Part shown: positions 36,112-44,329 of the stretch, piece after piece
Layout of the letters: the number at the start of each line of letters is the position of its first letter
Position numbering within the stretch: the stretch's first letter is position 1
Assembly (NCBI GenBank): GCA_910584365.1
Contig: CAJUAF010000003.1
Coordinates: forward strand, 124,001-188,000
Direction: 5' to 3'
Length of the DNA: 64,000 nt
From: an uncultured Muribaculaceae bacterium
GTDB lineage: Bacteria > Bacteroidota > Bacteroidia > Bacteroidales > Muribaculaceae
Notes under the pieces: model-generated
The model's input: only the letters and a program-made list of their open reading frames with translations
Databases searched by the model: none
Told to the model about the DNA's origin: nothing
Made by a program: the position numbers and the translations under genes

Positions 36112-37089
36112 TCAACGCACACGGATTTTGGTGCCGGGTTTTAACTTGGCTTTTGTGGAAAGTCCGTTGAGTTTGCAAAGTTGCCGGACGGTGGTACCGT
36201 TGCGGGACGCTATGCGGCTGAGAGAATCACCGCGTTTGACGATGTAAGTCTTGGACTTGCTGCCTTTTGAACCGCTTTTCGCAGGAGCTGCTTTCGCGGG
36301 ATTGGCTGCCAGATACTGGCGGGCGTACTCCTTGTTGGCATCCGGGTCGAAGTTGCGGGGCTGCGTATAGGTCCGTTTGTCAAACGTATATTCGTCGGTG
36401 TGGACCGTCTGGTTGGCGAAGTCGAAAATCGCGGCGGGATTGATGGGGTAGCCCATGTAGCGGGTCTCGAAATGGAGATGGCTGCCGAAGCTGCGCCCGG
36501 TGTTGCCGCCGAGAGCGATAGGCTCGCCGGCTTTCACATACTGGTCAGGCTTTACAAGGAATTTCGAGAGGTGGCCGTAAACGGTTTCCAGCCCGTTGGG
36601 GTGACGCAGAATGACATAGTAGCCGTAACCTTTGCGCTCGAAATTGGTGAGGCGTACACGGCCGTCGAAAGCGGCGCGCACGGTGTCGCCTGTCTGGAGC
36701 TTGAGGTCAATGCCCTTGTGGACGCGGCGGAAACGCGGACGGTAGCCGTAGGGGGAGGTGACATAACCGGGAGTGGGCATTGCGAACCCGCTGACATCAA
36801 TTACTTTCGTATCGGGGACATCCATACCGACGTAGGCATTTACCCGTTTGGATTCCCATCCCTCGGTGTAGATGTCGAGTTCGGGCTCTTCCTCCTCTTT
36901 GAAAAGATTGTCGACGAACGCTTTGGTTTCCTGTACGGAAATCTGGTTTCCGATATTTTCCTGCTTCGCAATCAGTCCCTGATGCTCGGCGTTATGTGCT
37001 TTGGGGAGTTTGAATGTCTGGGCCTGTGAGGCGACGGCAACGAAAGCTGTTGCCGCTATGATTACAAATTTATTGATTTTACAGAGCAT
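36112..37089 (-). CDS. M23-family peptidoglycan endopeptidase with C-terminal LysM domain
   Basis: 325 residues from the ATG MLCKINKFVII, which begins a clear signal peptide ending SQA. The frame is open upstream into ndk, but that extension has no signal and is out of place. The M23 catalytic core lies at about 110-235 with the zinc motifs HKGIDLK and SHLHFETRYMG. The C-terminal 45 residues are a LysM domain (YIVKRGDSLSRIASRNGTTV). Cleaves or remodels peptide crosslinks in the periplasm. Second gene of an ndk operon (25 bp gap). Confidence 0.92.
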   Translation of the reverse strand: MLCKINKFVIIAATAFVAVASQAQTFKLPKAHNAEHQGLIAKQENIGNQISVQETKAFVDNLFKEEEEPELDIYTEGWESKRVNAYVGMDVPDTKVIDVSGFAMPTPGYVTSPYGYRPRFRRVHKGIDLKLQTGDTVRAAFDGRVRLTNFERKGYGYYVILRHPNGLETVYGHLSKFLVKPDQYVKAGEPIALGGNTGRSFGSHLHFETRYMGYPINPAAIFDFANQTVHTDEYTFDKRTYTQPRNFDPDANKEYARQYLAANPAKAAPAKSGSKGSKSKTYIVKRGDSLSRIASRNGTTVRQLCKLNGLSTKAKLKPGTKIRVR

Positions 37090-37114
37090 TACGATTGGTG
37101 GATTGAGAGCGGAT

Positions 37115-37582
37115 TTATGCGTTGAGTTCGTCGGGAGAATAAATGGAAGTGATGGTGCAGGGGGTATAGTCGAATACTTCTCCCTCCTTGAAGAAGCGGG
37201 CCACTTCGATAGCCGCATTCTCCGGGGAGTCGGAAGCATGGACGATGTTCTCCTGACCGCTCATTCCGAAGTCTCCGCGTATGGTTCCGGGAGCTGCGTT
37301 GCGGGAATTGGTCACGCCTGTCATGGCGCGGACCACTCCTACCGCGTCAACTCCGCGCACAGCCATAACAATGACCGGTGATGACATCATGGAACGCAGA
37401 AGCGAGGGGAAGAACGGACGGTCTACAAGGTGGGCGTAATGTTCGCGGAGAATTGCTTCGTCGAGCTGCATCATTTTCGCGCCTGCGATAATGAGGCCTT
37501 TCTTTTCAAAACGGGAAATGATTTCTCCGGCGAGTCCTCTCTGTACTCCTGAAGGTTTTATGATGACAAGGGTCGTTTGCAT
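37115..37582 (-). CDS. ndk: Nucleoside diphosphate kinase
   Basis: 155 residues. Starts MQTTLVIIKPSGVQRGL; the phosphorylated His is in NIVHASDS (His115), and the family RPFFPSLL and GTIRGDFG segments are present. It balances nucleoside triphosphate pools in the cytoplasm. First gene of the ndk-M23 peptidase transcript; the pairing of a nucleotide enzyme with a murein hydrolase is probably just an operon habit. Confidence 0.97.
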   Translation of the reverse strand: MQTTLVIIKPSGVQRGLAGEIISRFEKKGLIIAGAKMMQLDEAILREHYAHLVDRPFFPSLLRSMMSSPVIVMAVRGVDAVGVVRAMTGVTNSRNAAPGTIRGDFGMSGQENIVHASDSPENAAIEVARFFKEGEVFDYTPCTITSIYSPDELNA

Positions 37583-37629
37583 GGGGAGGCGTATTGTTAG
37601 GTGTCGGTAACTTAGTGATTATCTGATTC

Positions 37630-37661
37630 CAAAGTTACTAAAAAATAACACTTGAAAGAAA
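37630..37661 (-). promoter_or_regulatory. Promoter of ndk
   Basis: On the minus strand TTTC (37661-37658, one mismatch to TTTG), 20 nt, TAACTTTG (37637-37630). Leader of about 45 nt. Confidence 0.55.
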
Positions 37662-37740
37662 TAAATTGGTATTAAAATAGTTTAATTTGAGTTCCCTTTT
37701 CTGAATCGAGCGGCTAACCTTTTGTATATTAGGTGGATAT

Positions 37741-37766
37741 AAAAATATGTTTTACAGCATATTTTT
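37741..37766 (-). terminator. AT-rich hairpin after recG
   Basis: AAAAATATG and CATATTTTT pair perfectly around an eight-base loop, immediately after the recG stop. It could end the ispD-recG transcript; the stem is weak because it is AT-only. Confidence 0.4.
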
Positions 37767-37776
37767 AAACAATCCG

Positions 37777-39867
37777 TCAGGATATTCTGCTCATGTCGGT
37801 CGTGCGCGCAAACAACCGTGAAAGTTCGGGCAGGAGCATTTCGTGGCCCGGCTGCGTCAGCGTGGGGTCGGCAGCAAGCAGCGAGTCCACGCAATCGCGG
37901 GCGAGCTGTACAATCTGGCCGTCTGTTGCGAGGTTGGCTACGTGCAGCTCCATCGGCATTCCGCTCTGCATGGTTCCCTCCAGGTCTCCGGGACCGCGGG
38001 TCTTAAGGTCGGCTTCGGCAATCAGGAAGCCGTCTGTCGTGGAGGTCATCAGTTCGAGCCGCTTGCGCGTCTCGTGGCCGATCTTACGTTTTGACATCAG
38101 TACGCAGAAACTCTGCTCGGCTCCGCGGCCCACGCGTCCCCGGAGCTGATGGAGCTGCGAAAGACCGAAGCGCTCGGCGTTCTCGATTACCATTACGGAG
38201 GCGTTCGGCACGTTGACGCCGACCTCGATAACCGTGGTGGCCACCATAATCTGCGCTTTGTTCTCCACGAAAAGCTGCATCTGGCGGTCTTTCTCTTTGG
38301 GTTTCATCTTGCCGTGGACGTAGACGACATTATAGGACGGAAACGTTTCGCGGATAAGTTCATATCCTTCCTCGAGACATTTAAGGTCGAGTTTCTCGTT
38401 TTCCAGAATCAGTGGGTAGACAATGTAGACCTGTCTCCCCTGGGCAAGCTGACGTCCGATGGAGCGGTAGACCTGAAACCTCTGGTCGTCATAGCGCAGT
38501 AGCGTAGTCACAGGTTTCCGGCCCGGAGGCAGTTCGTCGATGACCGACACATCCAGGTCGCCGTAAACGGTCATGGCCAGGGTACGCGGAATCGGAGTGG
38601 CTGTCATCACGAGGACATGAGGGGCGATTACGTTTTTTTGCCAGAGACGGGCGCGCTGGACAACTCCGAAACGGTGCTGTTCGTCAATGACGGCCAGTCC
38701 GAGGTCGCGGAAACGGACATTGTCTTCAATCAGGGCATGGGTGCCGATAAGTATATGGATTGAACCGTCGAGGAGCCTGGCGCTTATGTCTTCGCGTTCC
38801 TTTTTACGGGTGGAGCCGGTAAGGAGCCGCACATTGATTCCGAGCGGAGCGGCCAGCGAGCGGAGCGATTCATAATGCTGGGTGGCAAGAATTTCGGTGG
38901 GGGCCATCATGCAGGCCTGGCATCCGTTGTCGAGCGCCATCAGCATTGCCATGAGGGCCACGATGGTTTTTCCCGAGCCGACATCTCCCTGGACCAGGCG
39001 GTTCATCTGGCGTCCGGAGCCAACGTCAGTCCGTATTTCTTTCAGTACGCGTTTCTGGGCTCCGGTCAGAGGGAAGGGGAGGACCTGAGAATAGAAGTTA
39101 TTGAAGAAAGTGCCGATTCTCGGAAAATGGCGCCCCTGGACAGAGGTCGAGCGCTTGTCGGCGTAGCGGCGTATATTCAGCTGGAGGTAGAAAAGTTCCT
39201 CGAATTTGAGCCTGAACCGGGCGCGGTTCAGCTCGTCGTTGTCGCGGGGATTATGAATGGTGCGGAGAGCTTCGTCGGCACTCATGAGTCTGTGACGGGC
39301 GATGATTTCCGGGGGGAGGGTTTCGGGAAAGATCTTTACCAGCGCCAGGGAATTGCATACCCACTGGAAGATATTGCGGGAGGTGATACCCTGATTACGC
39401 AGTTTTTCGGTCAGAGGATACACTCCGCGCAGCCCTCCGGCTCCGGTCGCGGATTCCGGCGGGTCGATTTCGGGATGGGTCATGCTCCACCGTCCGTTGA
39501 ACTCGCGGGGTTTTCCGTAGAGGATATATTCGGTCCCGGTGTTGTAGGCGGTCTTGAAATGTCTGATGCGTTTGAACCATACGATTTCCATTGTGGCCGT
39601 GCCATCGGAGAAAAGTCCGACCAGGCGCATCTTCGCCCCCTCGCCGTGCTGGGTGAAACTGACGAATCTTCCTTTTACCTGCAGATAGGGCATCTCATCT
39701 CGGAAAGAGCGGATAGTGTAGGTCTGCGAGCGGTCGATATAGTGGGTGGGAAAATTATGGATCAGGTCGTGAAGCGAGCGTATGCCGAATTCGTCCTGTA
39801 AAAGACGCGCTTTCACAGGACCTATCCCTTTGATGTATTTTATTTCATAATCCCGCGGAGAATTCAT
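37777..39867 (-). CDS. recG: ATP-dependent DNA helicase RecG
   Basis: 696 residues. The N-terminal wedge (about 1-160, with KGIGPVKARLLQDEFGI and the OB-fold strand VKGRFVSFTQHG) precedes the helicase core. Motif I is GDVGSGKT, motif II is DEQHRFGV, then VMTATPIPRTLAMT, ATTVIEVGVNVPNA and QLRGRVGRG; the conserved TRGPGDLEGTMQSG follows. RecG remodels stalled replication forks and Holliday junctions. The start lies three bases after the ispD stop, so it is in an operon with ispD. Confidence 0.96.
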   Translation of the reverse strand: MNSPRDYEIKYIKGIGPVKARLLQDEFGIRSLHDLIHNFPTHYIDRSQTYTIRSFRDEMPYLQVKGRFVSFTQHGEGAKMRLVGLFSDGTATMEIVWFKRIRHFKTAYNTGTEYILYGKPREFNGRWSMTHPEIDPPESATGAGGLRGVYPLTEKLRNQGITSRNIFQWVCNSLALVKIFPETLPPEIIARHRLMSADEALRTIHNPRDNDELNRARFRLKFEELFYLQLNIRRYADKRSTSVQGRHFPRIGTFFNNFYSQVLPFPLTGAQKRVLKEIRTDVGSGRQMNRLVQGDVGSGKTIVALMAMLMALDNGCQACMMAPTEILATQHYESLRSLAAPLGINVRLLTGSTRKKEREDISARLLDGSIHILIGTHALIEDNVRFRDLGLAVIDEQHRFGVVQRARLWQKNVIAPHVLVMTATPIPRTLAMTVYGDLDVSVIDELPPGRKPVTTLLRYDDQRFQVYRSIGRQLAQGRQVYIVYPLILENEKLDLKCLEEGYELIRETFPSYNVVYVHGKMKPKEKDRQMQLFVENKAQIMVATTVIEVGVNVPNASVMVIENAERFGLSQLHQLRGRVGRGAEQSFCVLMSKRKIGHETRKRLELMTSTTDGFLIAEADLKTRGPGDLEGTMQSGMPMELHVANLATDGQIVQLARDCVDSLLAADPTLTQPGHEMLLPELSRLFARTTDMSRIS

Positions 39868-39870
39868 GTT

Positions 39871-40569
39871 TCATGCTTCGGCATCAGCCGACATGATGGC
39901 TTCCGCGATAAGTATGTCGCGGGGATTGGTGATTTTTATATTGTCCGGATTTCCGGCCACAAGGGTTATGTTCTCGAAACCGGCCTCGGCCATTACAGAA
40001 GCATCGTCGGTAAAAGATTCCTGATAGGGGAGAGAATAAGCCTGGCGCAGACGCCAGAGGGTGAAACCCTGAGGGGTCTGGACGGCACGGAACGCGGCGC
40101 GGTCTACGGGTTCGGATCTGACGCCGTCTTCGTCGAGGCGGCGCAGCGAATCGCTGACCGGCACGGCTGGAATCGCTCCGTCGGTATTGATTGTGGCTCC
40201 GCATACCCGGCTGACCGTGGCGGCATCGACAAGGGGGCGTGCGCCGTCATGGATCAGTACAGCCGATTGCGGGGAGGCATCGGCCGGAATCGCGCTGAGA
40301 CCGTTTTTTACGGATTCCCAGCGTGTCTTTCCTCCATTTACAGTGCGCGGAGATTCAAATCCGTATTCAAGGCACAACGTGCGCCAGCGCTCTTCCTCCG
40401 AAGGAGAAATAACCAGGATAAGTTCTGCTCCGGGACGCGCGCGGCGAAGGTTGTCGATAGTGTGCATCACAACCGGCCGGCCTCCCATGAGGCAGAACTG
40501 CTTCGGGATGTCGCTGCCGAACCGGCTTCCGCTGCCGGCCGCTACTATAATTATATATACAGGAAACAT
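39871..40569 (-). CDS. ispD: 2-C-methyl-D-erythritol 4-phosphate cytidylyltransferase
   Basis: 232 residues from MFPVYIIIVAAGSGSRFG, the typical family start. The nucleotide-binding GSGSRFGSDIPKQF, VLIHDGARPLV and VQTPQGF motifs are all present. It makes CDP-ME in the MEP isoprenoid pathway; another pathway gene (dxr) lies at 49-50 kb. The frame is open 43 codons upstream to an ATG at 40698, carrying the stretch SALTPPRWRGG, which looks like intergenic repeat sequence and not protein. In operon with recG. Confidence 0.93.
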   Translation of the reverse strand: MFPVYIIIVAAGSGSRFGSDIPKQFCLMGGRPVVMHTIDNLRRARPGAELILVISPSEEERWRTLCLEYGFESPRTVNGGKTRWESVKNGLSAIPADASPQSAVLIHDGARPLVDAATVSRVCGATINTDGAIPAVPVSDSLRRLDEDGVRSEPVDRAAFRAVQTPQGFTLWRLRQAYSLPYQESFTDDASVMAEAGFENITLVAGNPDNIKITNPRDILIAEAIMSADAEA

Positions 40570-40714
40570 ATTTGCAGGTATTTTAGACAGAAGAGAAGGT
40601 ATATCAGAATAATCCGCAGTCGGTTGTCGAACTATTCCGGCACCCCCTCTCCATCGTGGTGGAGTTAAGGCGGAGTGCAAAATATAGAATTTCGCCATAG
40701 CCTTGTTCGTAATG

Positions 40715-40722
40715 CAAAGTTA
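40715..40722 (-). promoter_or_regulatory. -7 box upstream of ispD
   Basis: TAACTTTG on the minus strand, about 146 bases before the preferred ispD start and 16 bases before the alternative upstream ATG at 40698. No TTTG at -33. Confidence 0.4.
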
Positions 40723-40740
40723 CTACAATTTTTGCAAATT

Positions 40741-40773
40741 AAAAACGGCTCCCTTTCACAAGGAAACCGTTTT
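40741..40773 (-). terminator. Intrinsic terminator of the tRNA-Met gene
   Basis: AAAACGG and CCGTTTT bracket a second stem CCTT/AAGG, with a T-rich run on the minus strand. It lies 28 bp beyond the tRNA 3' end. Confidence 0.65.
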
Positions 40774-40800
40774 ATAGTCTAAATCTTGTATTGCTTGTAG

Positions 40801-40874
40801 TAGCGGGACCGAGAATTGAACTCGGGACCTCCGGGTTATGAATCCGACGCTCTAACCAACTGAGCTATCCCGCC
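40801..40874 (-). tRNA. tRNA-Met (anticodon CAT)
   Basis: 74 nt. The acceptor stem is GGCGGGA / TCCCGCT with a G-T first pair. D arm AGCTCAGTTGGTTAGAGC, anticodon loop TTCATAA, variable loop, and T arm CCGAGTTCAATTCTCGG. No CCA is encoded. A CAT anticodon without initiator features points to elongator tRNA-Met; lysidine tRNA-Ile cannot be fully excluded. Confidence 0.92.
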
Positions 40875-40935
40875 AAATTTCTGCTATTGTTTCCCGACTG
40901 TTGTGTCGGTGGACGTCTCTCCGTCTTAGCGAGTG

Positions 40936-40967
40936 CAAAGTTAGGCATTTCCTTTCAACCGACCAAA
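40936..40967 (-). promoter_or_regulatory. Bacteroidota-type promoter of the tRNA-Met gene
   Basis: On the minus strand TTTG (40967-40964), 20 nt, TAACTTTG (40943-40936). About 55 nt precede the mature tRNA. The 383-bp gap 40875-41257 holds this and the Crp/Fnr promoter, and no other gene I can see. Confidence 0.75.
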
Positions 40968-41103
40968 TTTTTCTGACACTTTTTTAAGAAAAATTTTATC
41001 GACGACAACATAAGGGACCCCGGAGGTTGAGACGCGGACTGTTTGGGAAATGCATGGAGGAGATGTAAATCAAGGAGGCTGAACGAAAAAACGCTTCCGA
41101 AAC

Positions 41104-41133
41104 TTTGTGAATAAAAAAAATGTAGTAACTTTG
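41104..41133 (+). promoter_or_regulatory. Promoter of the Crp/Fnr gene
   Basis: TTTG (41104-41107), 18 nt, TAACTTTG (41126-41133). Leader of about 120 nt. A second candidate box TACCTTTG lies at 41175-41182. Confidence 0.55.
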
Positions 41134-41257
41134 TGTTTTAAAACATAAACCTTCAACACCGACTGAAATTCTATTACCTTTGTCATGGTGGCGGATTATG
41201 TTAAAAACTCAGGAAGGACCCTGATAATTATCGGGTTATATATAGTATCGGTTAATT

Positions 41258-41956
41258 ATGATAAGGAAAGCTCTTGAAAAGGTTATGAGCGAAGATATGT
41301 CTGAGATATGGACGGTTCTCAATAATGAGGAGAAACGCCGCATTATCGACGCATTCGTGATTCATAACTATAAGAAGAATCAGATGATTTACGCCGAGGG
41401 GGAGGAGCCGGAATATCTCTGGTGTCTCCTTCAGGGGAAAGTCAAGAAATACAAGGACGGCATAGGCGGACGCGTACAGATTCTCCGTCTCATACGTTCG
41501 GTACAGTATTTCGGCTACCGGGCGTATTTCGCCAACGAACGATATAATTCATCAGCGGCTGCATTCGAACCCTCCACCGTCGGCACTCTTCCGATGACGC
41601 TTGTCAAGGATATGATCAACAATAACCGGCGCCTTGCCTGGTTTTTCATTCATGAGCTTTCCAGAAATCTCGGTGGATCCGATACGAAGATTGTCAACCT
41701 GACCCAGAAGCATATCCGCGGGCGCCTTGCCGAGGCTCTGATAGTTCTCAGCGACCATTACGGTTATGAGGACGACAATATGACCCTGAAAATCTACATG
41801 GCCCGCGAAGACCTTGCCAACCTTTCCAATATGACAACCTCCAACGCAATCCGCACCCTGTCGGGTTTCGTTTCGGAAAAACTGATTACCGTCGACGGGC
41901 GCCGCATCCGTATCCTCGACGAACCCCAGCTCCGCAAAATCTCCAAATACGGCTGA
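41258..41956 (+). CDS. Crp/Fnr-family transcriptional regulator
   Basis: 232 residues. The N-terminal cyclic-nucleotide-type beta barrel (about 20-130) has FVIHNYKKNQMIYAEGEEPEYLWCLLQGKVKKYKDG. The C-terminal winged helix (about 155-220) carries HIRGRLAEALIVLSDHY and YMAREDLANLSNMTTSNAIRTLSGFVSEKLITVDGRRIRIL. No Cys cluster like FNR and no clear cAMP phosphate pocket, so the signal is unknown. Single gene, ended by a perfect palindrome. Confidence 0.9.
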   Translation: MIRKALEKVMSEDMSEIWTVLNNEEKRRIIDAFVIHNYKKNQMIYAEGEEPEYLWCLLQGKVKKYKDGIGGRVQILRLIRSVQYFGYRAYFANERYNSSAAAFEPSTVGTLPMTLVKDMINNNRRLAWFFIHELSRNLGGSDTKIVNLTQKHIRGRLAEALIVLSDHYGYEDDNMTLKIYMAREDLANLSNMTTSNAIRTLSGFVSEKLITVDGRRIRILDEPQLRKISKYG

Positions 41957-42023
41957 TCAGCCGCCATCCTTCTTGGTGGTGGAGTGACGTAGATATACCG
42001 TCATACCCCAAATCTTGATAATT

Positions 42024-42069
42024 CGCATAAAGAAAGAGACTGTGTCGACACAGTCTCTTTCTTTATGCG
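42024..42069. terminator. Perfect 46-nt palindrome, bidirectional terminator
   Basis: 23-bp arms without loop (CGCATAAAGAAAGAGACTG... mirrored exactly). It lies between the convergent Crp/Fnr and OmpA-like genes and carries T-rich runs in both directions (TCTCTTTCTTTA). Confidence 0.75.
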
Positions 42070-42109
42070 GGGACAATTGAATACGCATTGTTATACGGAG
42101 AGGGAAGCG

Positions 42110-42748
42110 TTATTTGGCCGGTTTGGCTTCCTCGATGAGGACATCGCCGGGGACGATGAAGATTTCGAGGCGGCGATTTTCGGCACGTCCGGCTCGGGAT
42201 GTGTTCTCTTTAAGCGGCTCGATTGAAGCCAGCGGGTAGCCTATCAGGTTATCGGTATCGGCCGCGTTGCTGTCGAAGTAATCGTAGAGAGAGACGATGC
42301 GTTTTTCCGAGAGCGAATTCAGGTAATTCTCCGAACCCGTGTCATCCGTATGCAGCGCCAGGATTACCTTGAATTTGCCGGGAACCCGGAAATAGGGGAG
42401 GAAGTTTTTCAGGTCGTTGGCTGCCGTGGGGAGTAACGCCGTATCGTTCGGGGCGAAAAGGCGGTCGGTGGGGACCGTAACAATCACTACTTCCCCCTTG
42501 CGCATTGTCTCGACTTTATATCCCATCTTATGAAGTGCAAGAGCCTCGCGCTTCATATAGCTCTTTACAAACGTACTGAGTTTGGACGGTACGGCGGGGA
42601 TGGCAAGATTCTGCTCCATTGTCAGCTCCTCGGCATCAGTGGCAGACGCATCGGGCGCGCTCCCCGGGGGGGGAGCCGCCGACGCTATGAATATCGCCGA
42701 GCATCCGGCCAGCAGGGCGCCGGTTATTTTTTTTAAGAGACCTTTCAT
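42110..42748 (-). CDS. OmpA-like peptidoglycan-associated protein
   Basis: 212 residues from MKGLLKKITG. The sequence LLAGC at residues 12-16 fits a lipobox, so a short lipoprotein signal is possible; a longer cleavable signal ending IASA is the alternative. The C-terminal half is an OmpA-like domain with the peptidoglycan-contact region LALHTDDTGSENYLNSLSEKRIVSLYDYF and ENRRLEIFIVP. Ties the outer membrane to murein. Last gene of a cluster with the small acidic protein and rimM. A frame extending 23 codons upstream overlaps the neighbour and is not likely the start. Confidence 0.85.
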   Translation of the reverse strand: MKGLLKKITGALLAGCSAIFIASAAPPPGSAPDASATDAEELTMEQNLAIPAVPSKLSTFVKSYMKREALALHKMGYKVETMRKGEVVIVTVPTDRLFAPNDTALLPTAANDLKNFLPYFRVPGKFKVILALHTDDTGSENYLNSLSEKRIVSLYDYFDSNAADTDNLIGYPLASIEPLKENTSRAGRAENRRLEIFIVPGDVLIEEAKPAK

Positions 42749-42764
42749 TGCTTCCTTGTATTTA

Positions 42765-43064
42765 TCAGAGAACCGAATCCTCATATTCGACCTCGGCCCG
42801 TACCATAAGGGGAACATCCGCAGCGTCGATTACGGCGCTCTTGTCTTTACGGAGCATACGGGTAACGTAGTCAATCATATCGGGTTCGATATCCTCGTCT
42901 ATGTCGTCATCGGCAGCATCCACATCCAGGAGGCCGTTCTCTTCATAGAAGTCCCATATCATGTCGACAACATTGAGGACTTCATCCTCGGGGTACGCTG
43001 TGCGGCCGGCTTCGGTCAGTCGCCTGTTGATATGCTCAACCGCTTTCTGTTCGTCAAATTCCAT
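42765..43064 (-). CDS. Small acidic protein of unknown function
   Basis: 99 residues from MEFDEQKAVEHINRRL; the frame is open 45 codons further upstream, into the gap after rimM. The first half is helical (QKAVEHINRRL, EVLNVVDMIWDFYEE). The middle is a strongly acidic stretch (DVDAADDDIDEDIEPD), and the end is YVTRMLRKDK...VPLMVRAEVEYEDSVL. No signal peptide or known motif. It lies 76 bp after rimM and 16 bp before the OmpA-like gene. The predicted cytoplasmic protein has no function I can name. Confidence 0.6.
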   Translation of the reverse strand: MEFDEQKAVEHINRRLTEAGRTAYPEDEVLNVVDMIWDFYEENGLLDVDAADDDIDEDIEPDMIDYVTRMLRKDKSAVIDAADVPLMVRAEVEYEDSVL

Positions 43065-43140
43065 ATTAAAAAAATTATCTGCGGGATTATCCGGCGGATT
43101 TTCTCCGAAAGGAAAAACGAGGTAATCCCTGAAAAACGAT

Positions 43141-43698
43141 TCAAAGTTCGAGAAGTCCCTCGGGCAAGGATAGTGTAAGAATCTGTCTGTCCCGGTCAAT
43201 ATCGTGGATAAACTCTCCGGCTATCGGTATTAACAACCGGGAGGAGTCTTCGGTTTCAATTACAAAGAGAAAGTTGGCTGTGGAGTCGTCGATATCGACA
43301 ATTCTGCCGAGGGCCTGTTCCTGGTCTGTCTCTACCGAGAATCCGACGAAATCTTCGGCATAGAATCCGTCTTCATCCTCTCCGTCCTCCTCCTGCTCCG
43401 CCATACGACGCCTGGCTTCCGCCAGTTCGCTGCGGAGGACGTATGCCGTCTTGTTGGTAAGGAGGGCTGCGTGTGTTTCGTCGCCGATTCCGTCAATCGA
43501 CACCAGGTCTGTGTCGGAACCTTTGGGGCGCACACCGTCGATAAAGAACGGCACGTAGATACCGTCCATATCGACTATCAGGCAGCTGAAATCCTCGAAA
43601 TCGATATCGTCGTAATCGCGCTGAAGCGTAATTTCGCCTTCGATTCCGTGGGGTTTCAGAAAAGTACCCACCGCTTTGAGCTGCTCGTCGGTAATCAT
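43141..43698 (-). CDS. rimM: Ribosome maturation factor RimM
   Basis: 185 residues. The N-terminal barrel (GTFLKPHGIEGEITLQRDYDD) and the C-terminal PRC-barrel (FVGFSVETDQEQALGRIVDIDDSTANFLFVIE ... LLIPIAGEFIHDIDRDRQ) both match RimM. The region between holds an unusually acidic insert (AEQEEDGEDEDGFYAEDF). RimM helps 30S head maturation by binding S19. It overlaps the DUF4290 gene by ATGA, so translation is coupled. Confidence 0.9.
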   Translation of the reverse strand: MITDEQLKAVGTFLKPHGIEGEITLQRDYDDIDFEDFSCLIVDMDGIYVPFFIDGVRPKGSDTDLVSIDGIGDETHAALLTNKTAYVLRSELAEARRRMAEQEEDGEDEDGFYAEDFVGFSVETDQEQALGRIVDIDDSTANFLFVIETEDSSRLLIPIAGEFIHDIDRDRQILTLSLPEGLLEL

Positions 43699-44285
43699 TT
43701 GCGTTTCTTTTTCTTCTTGCCGGACTGGGGCTGAGGCATAGCCTGGAATTCATGCAGCCTGTGGGTCTCGGGGGAAAGGCGGATACTACCGCGCGAATAC
43801 CAGGCCAGGTCATCGAAAATCTTCCGGTCATCGACTCCGTCAGGATTAACTGCGAGCATCTGCTTTTTCATGTGGTTGGCAATGAGCATGATGACTTCGT
43901 CGCGTTCTTCTCCTTCGGGCATATCGGCGGCTTTGGCGATCATCTGTTCGATGATTTTGCCGTAATGGCGCACTCGGATGCCGGACTGGGGGTAGGGGAC
44001 GGTTTCCGGAGTGGTTTTGAGCTGATCAGGCTGCACCACTTCGTCCGGAAAATCGATGTCGAGTTTGAAATCGGACATAATAGCCAGGTGGTCCCATACC
44101 TTGTGGGCGTTTTCCGGCTGCTTCAGTTCGGGGAAAAGACTCTCCATCGCAGTGATAATCGAGAGCGCACAGATATTCCGCTCCTCCCGGTCTTCAATGG
44201 TCAGACAGTGGTCTACCATCCGCTGGAGGTTGCGTCCGTATTCGGGGAGAATCAGCTGTTTAAGCCTTGTATTGTATGTCAGCAT
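43695..44285 (-). CDS. DUF4290-family protein
   Basis: 196 residues. The start MLTYNTRLKQLILPEYGRNLQRMVDHCLTIEDREERN is a family hallmark. The protein is mainly helical and ends in a very basic stretch (SGKKKKKRK) that may bind RNA or ribosomes. The family is common in Bacteroidota, usually next to rimM, as here (ATGA overlap). A role around ribosome maturation is inferred only from this coupling. Confidence 0.85.
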   Translation of the reverse strand: MLTYNTRLKQLILPEYGRNLQRMVDHCLTIEDREERNICALSIITAMESLFPELKQPENAHKVWDHLAIMSDFKLDIDFPDEVVQPDQLKTTPETVPYPQSGIRVRHYGKIIEQMIAKAADMPEGEERDEVIMLIANHMKKQMLAVNPDGVDDRKIFDDLAWYSRGSIRLSPETHRLHEFQAMPQPQSGKKKKKRK

Positions 44286-44329
44286 TTACGGATTCGTTTT
44301 AGTTATGACTCAACTTGTCGCCCGAAGGT

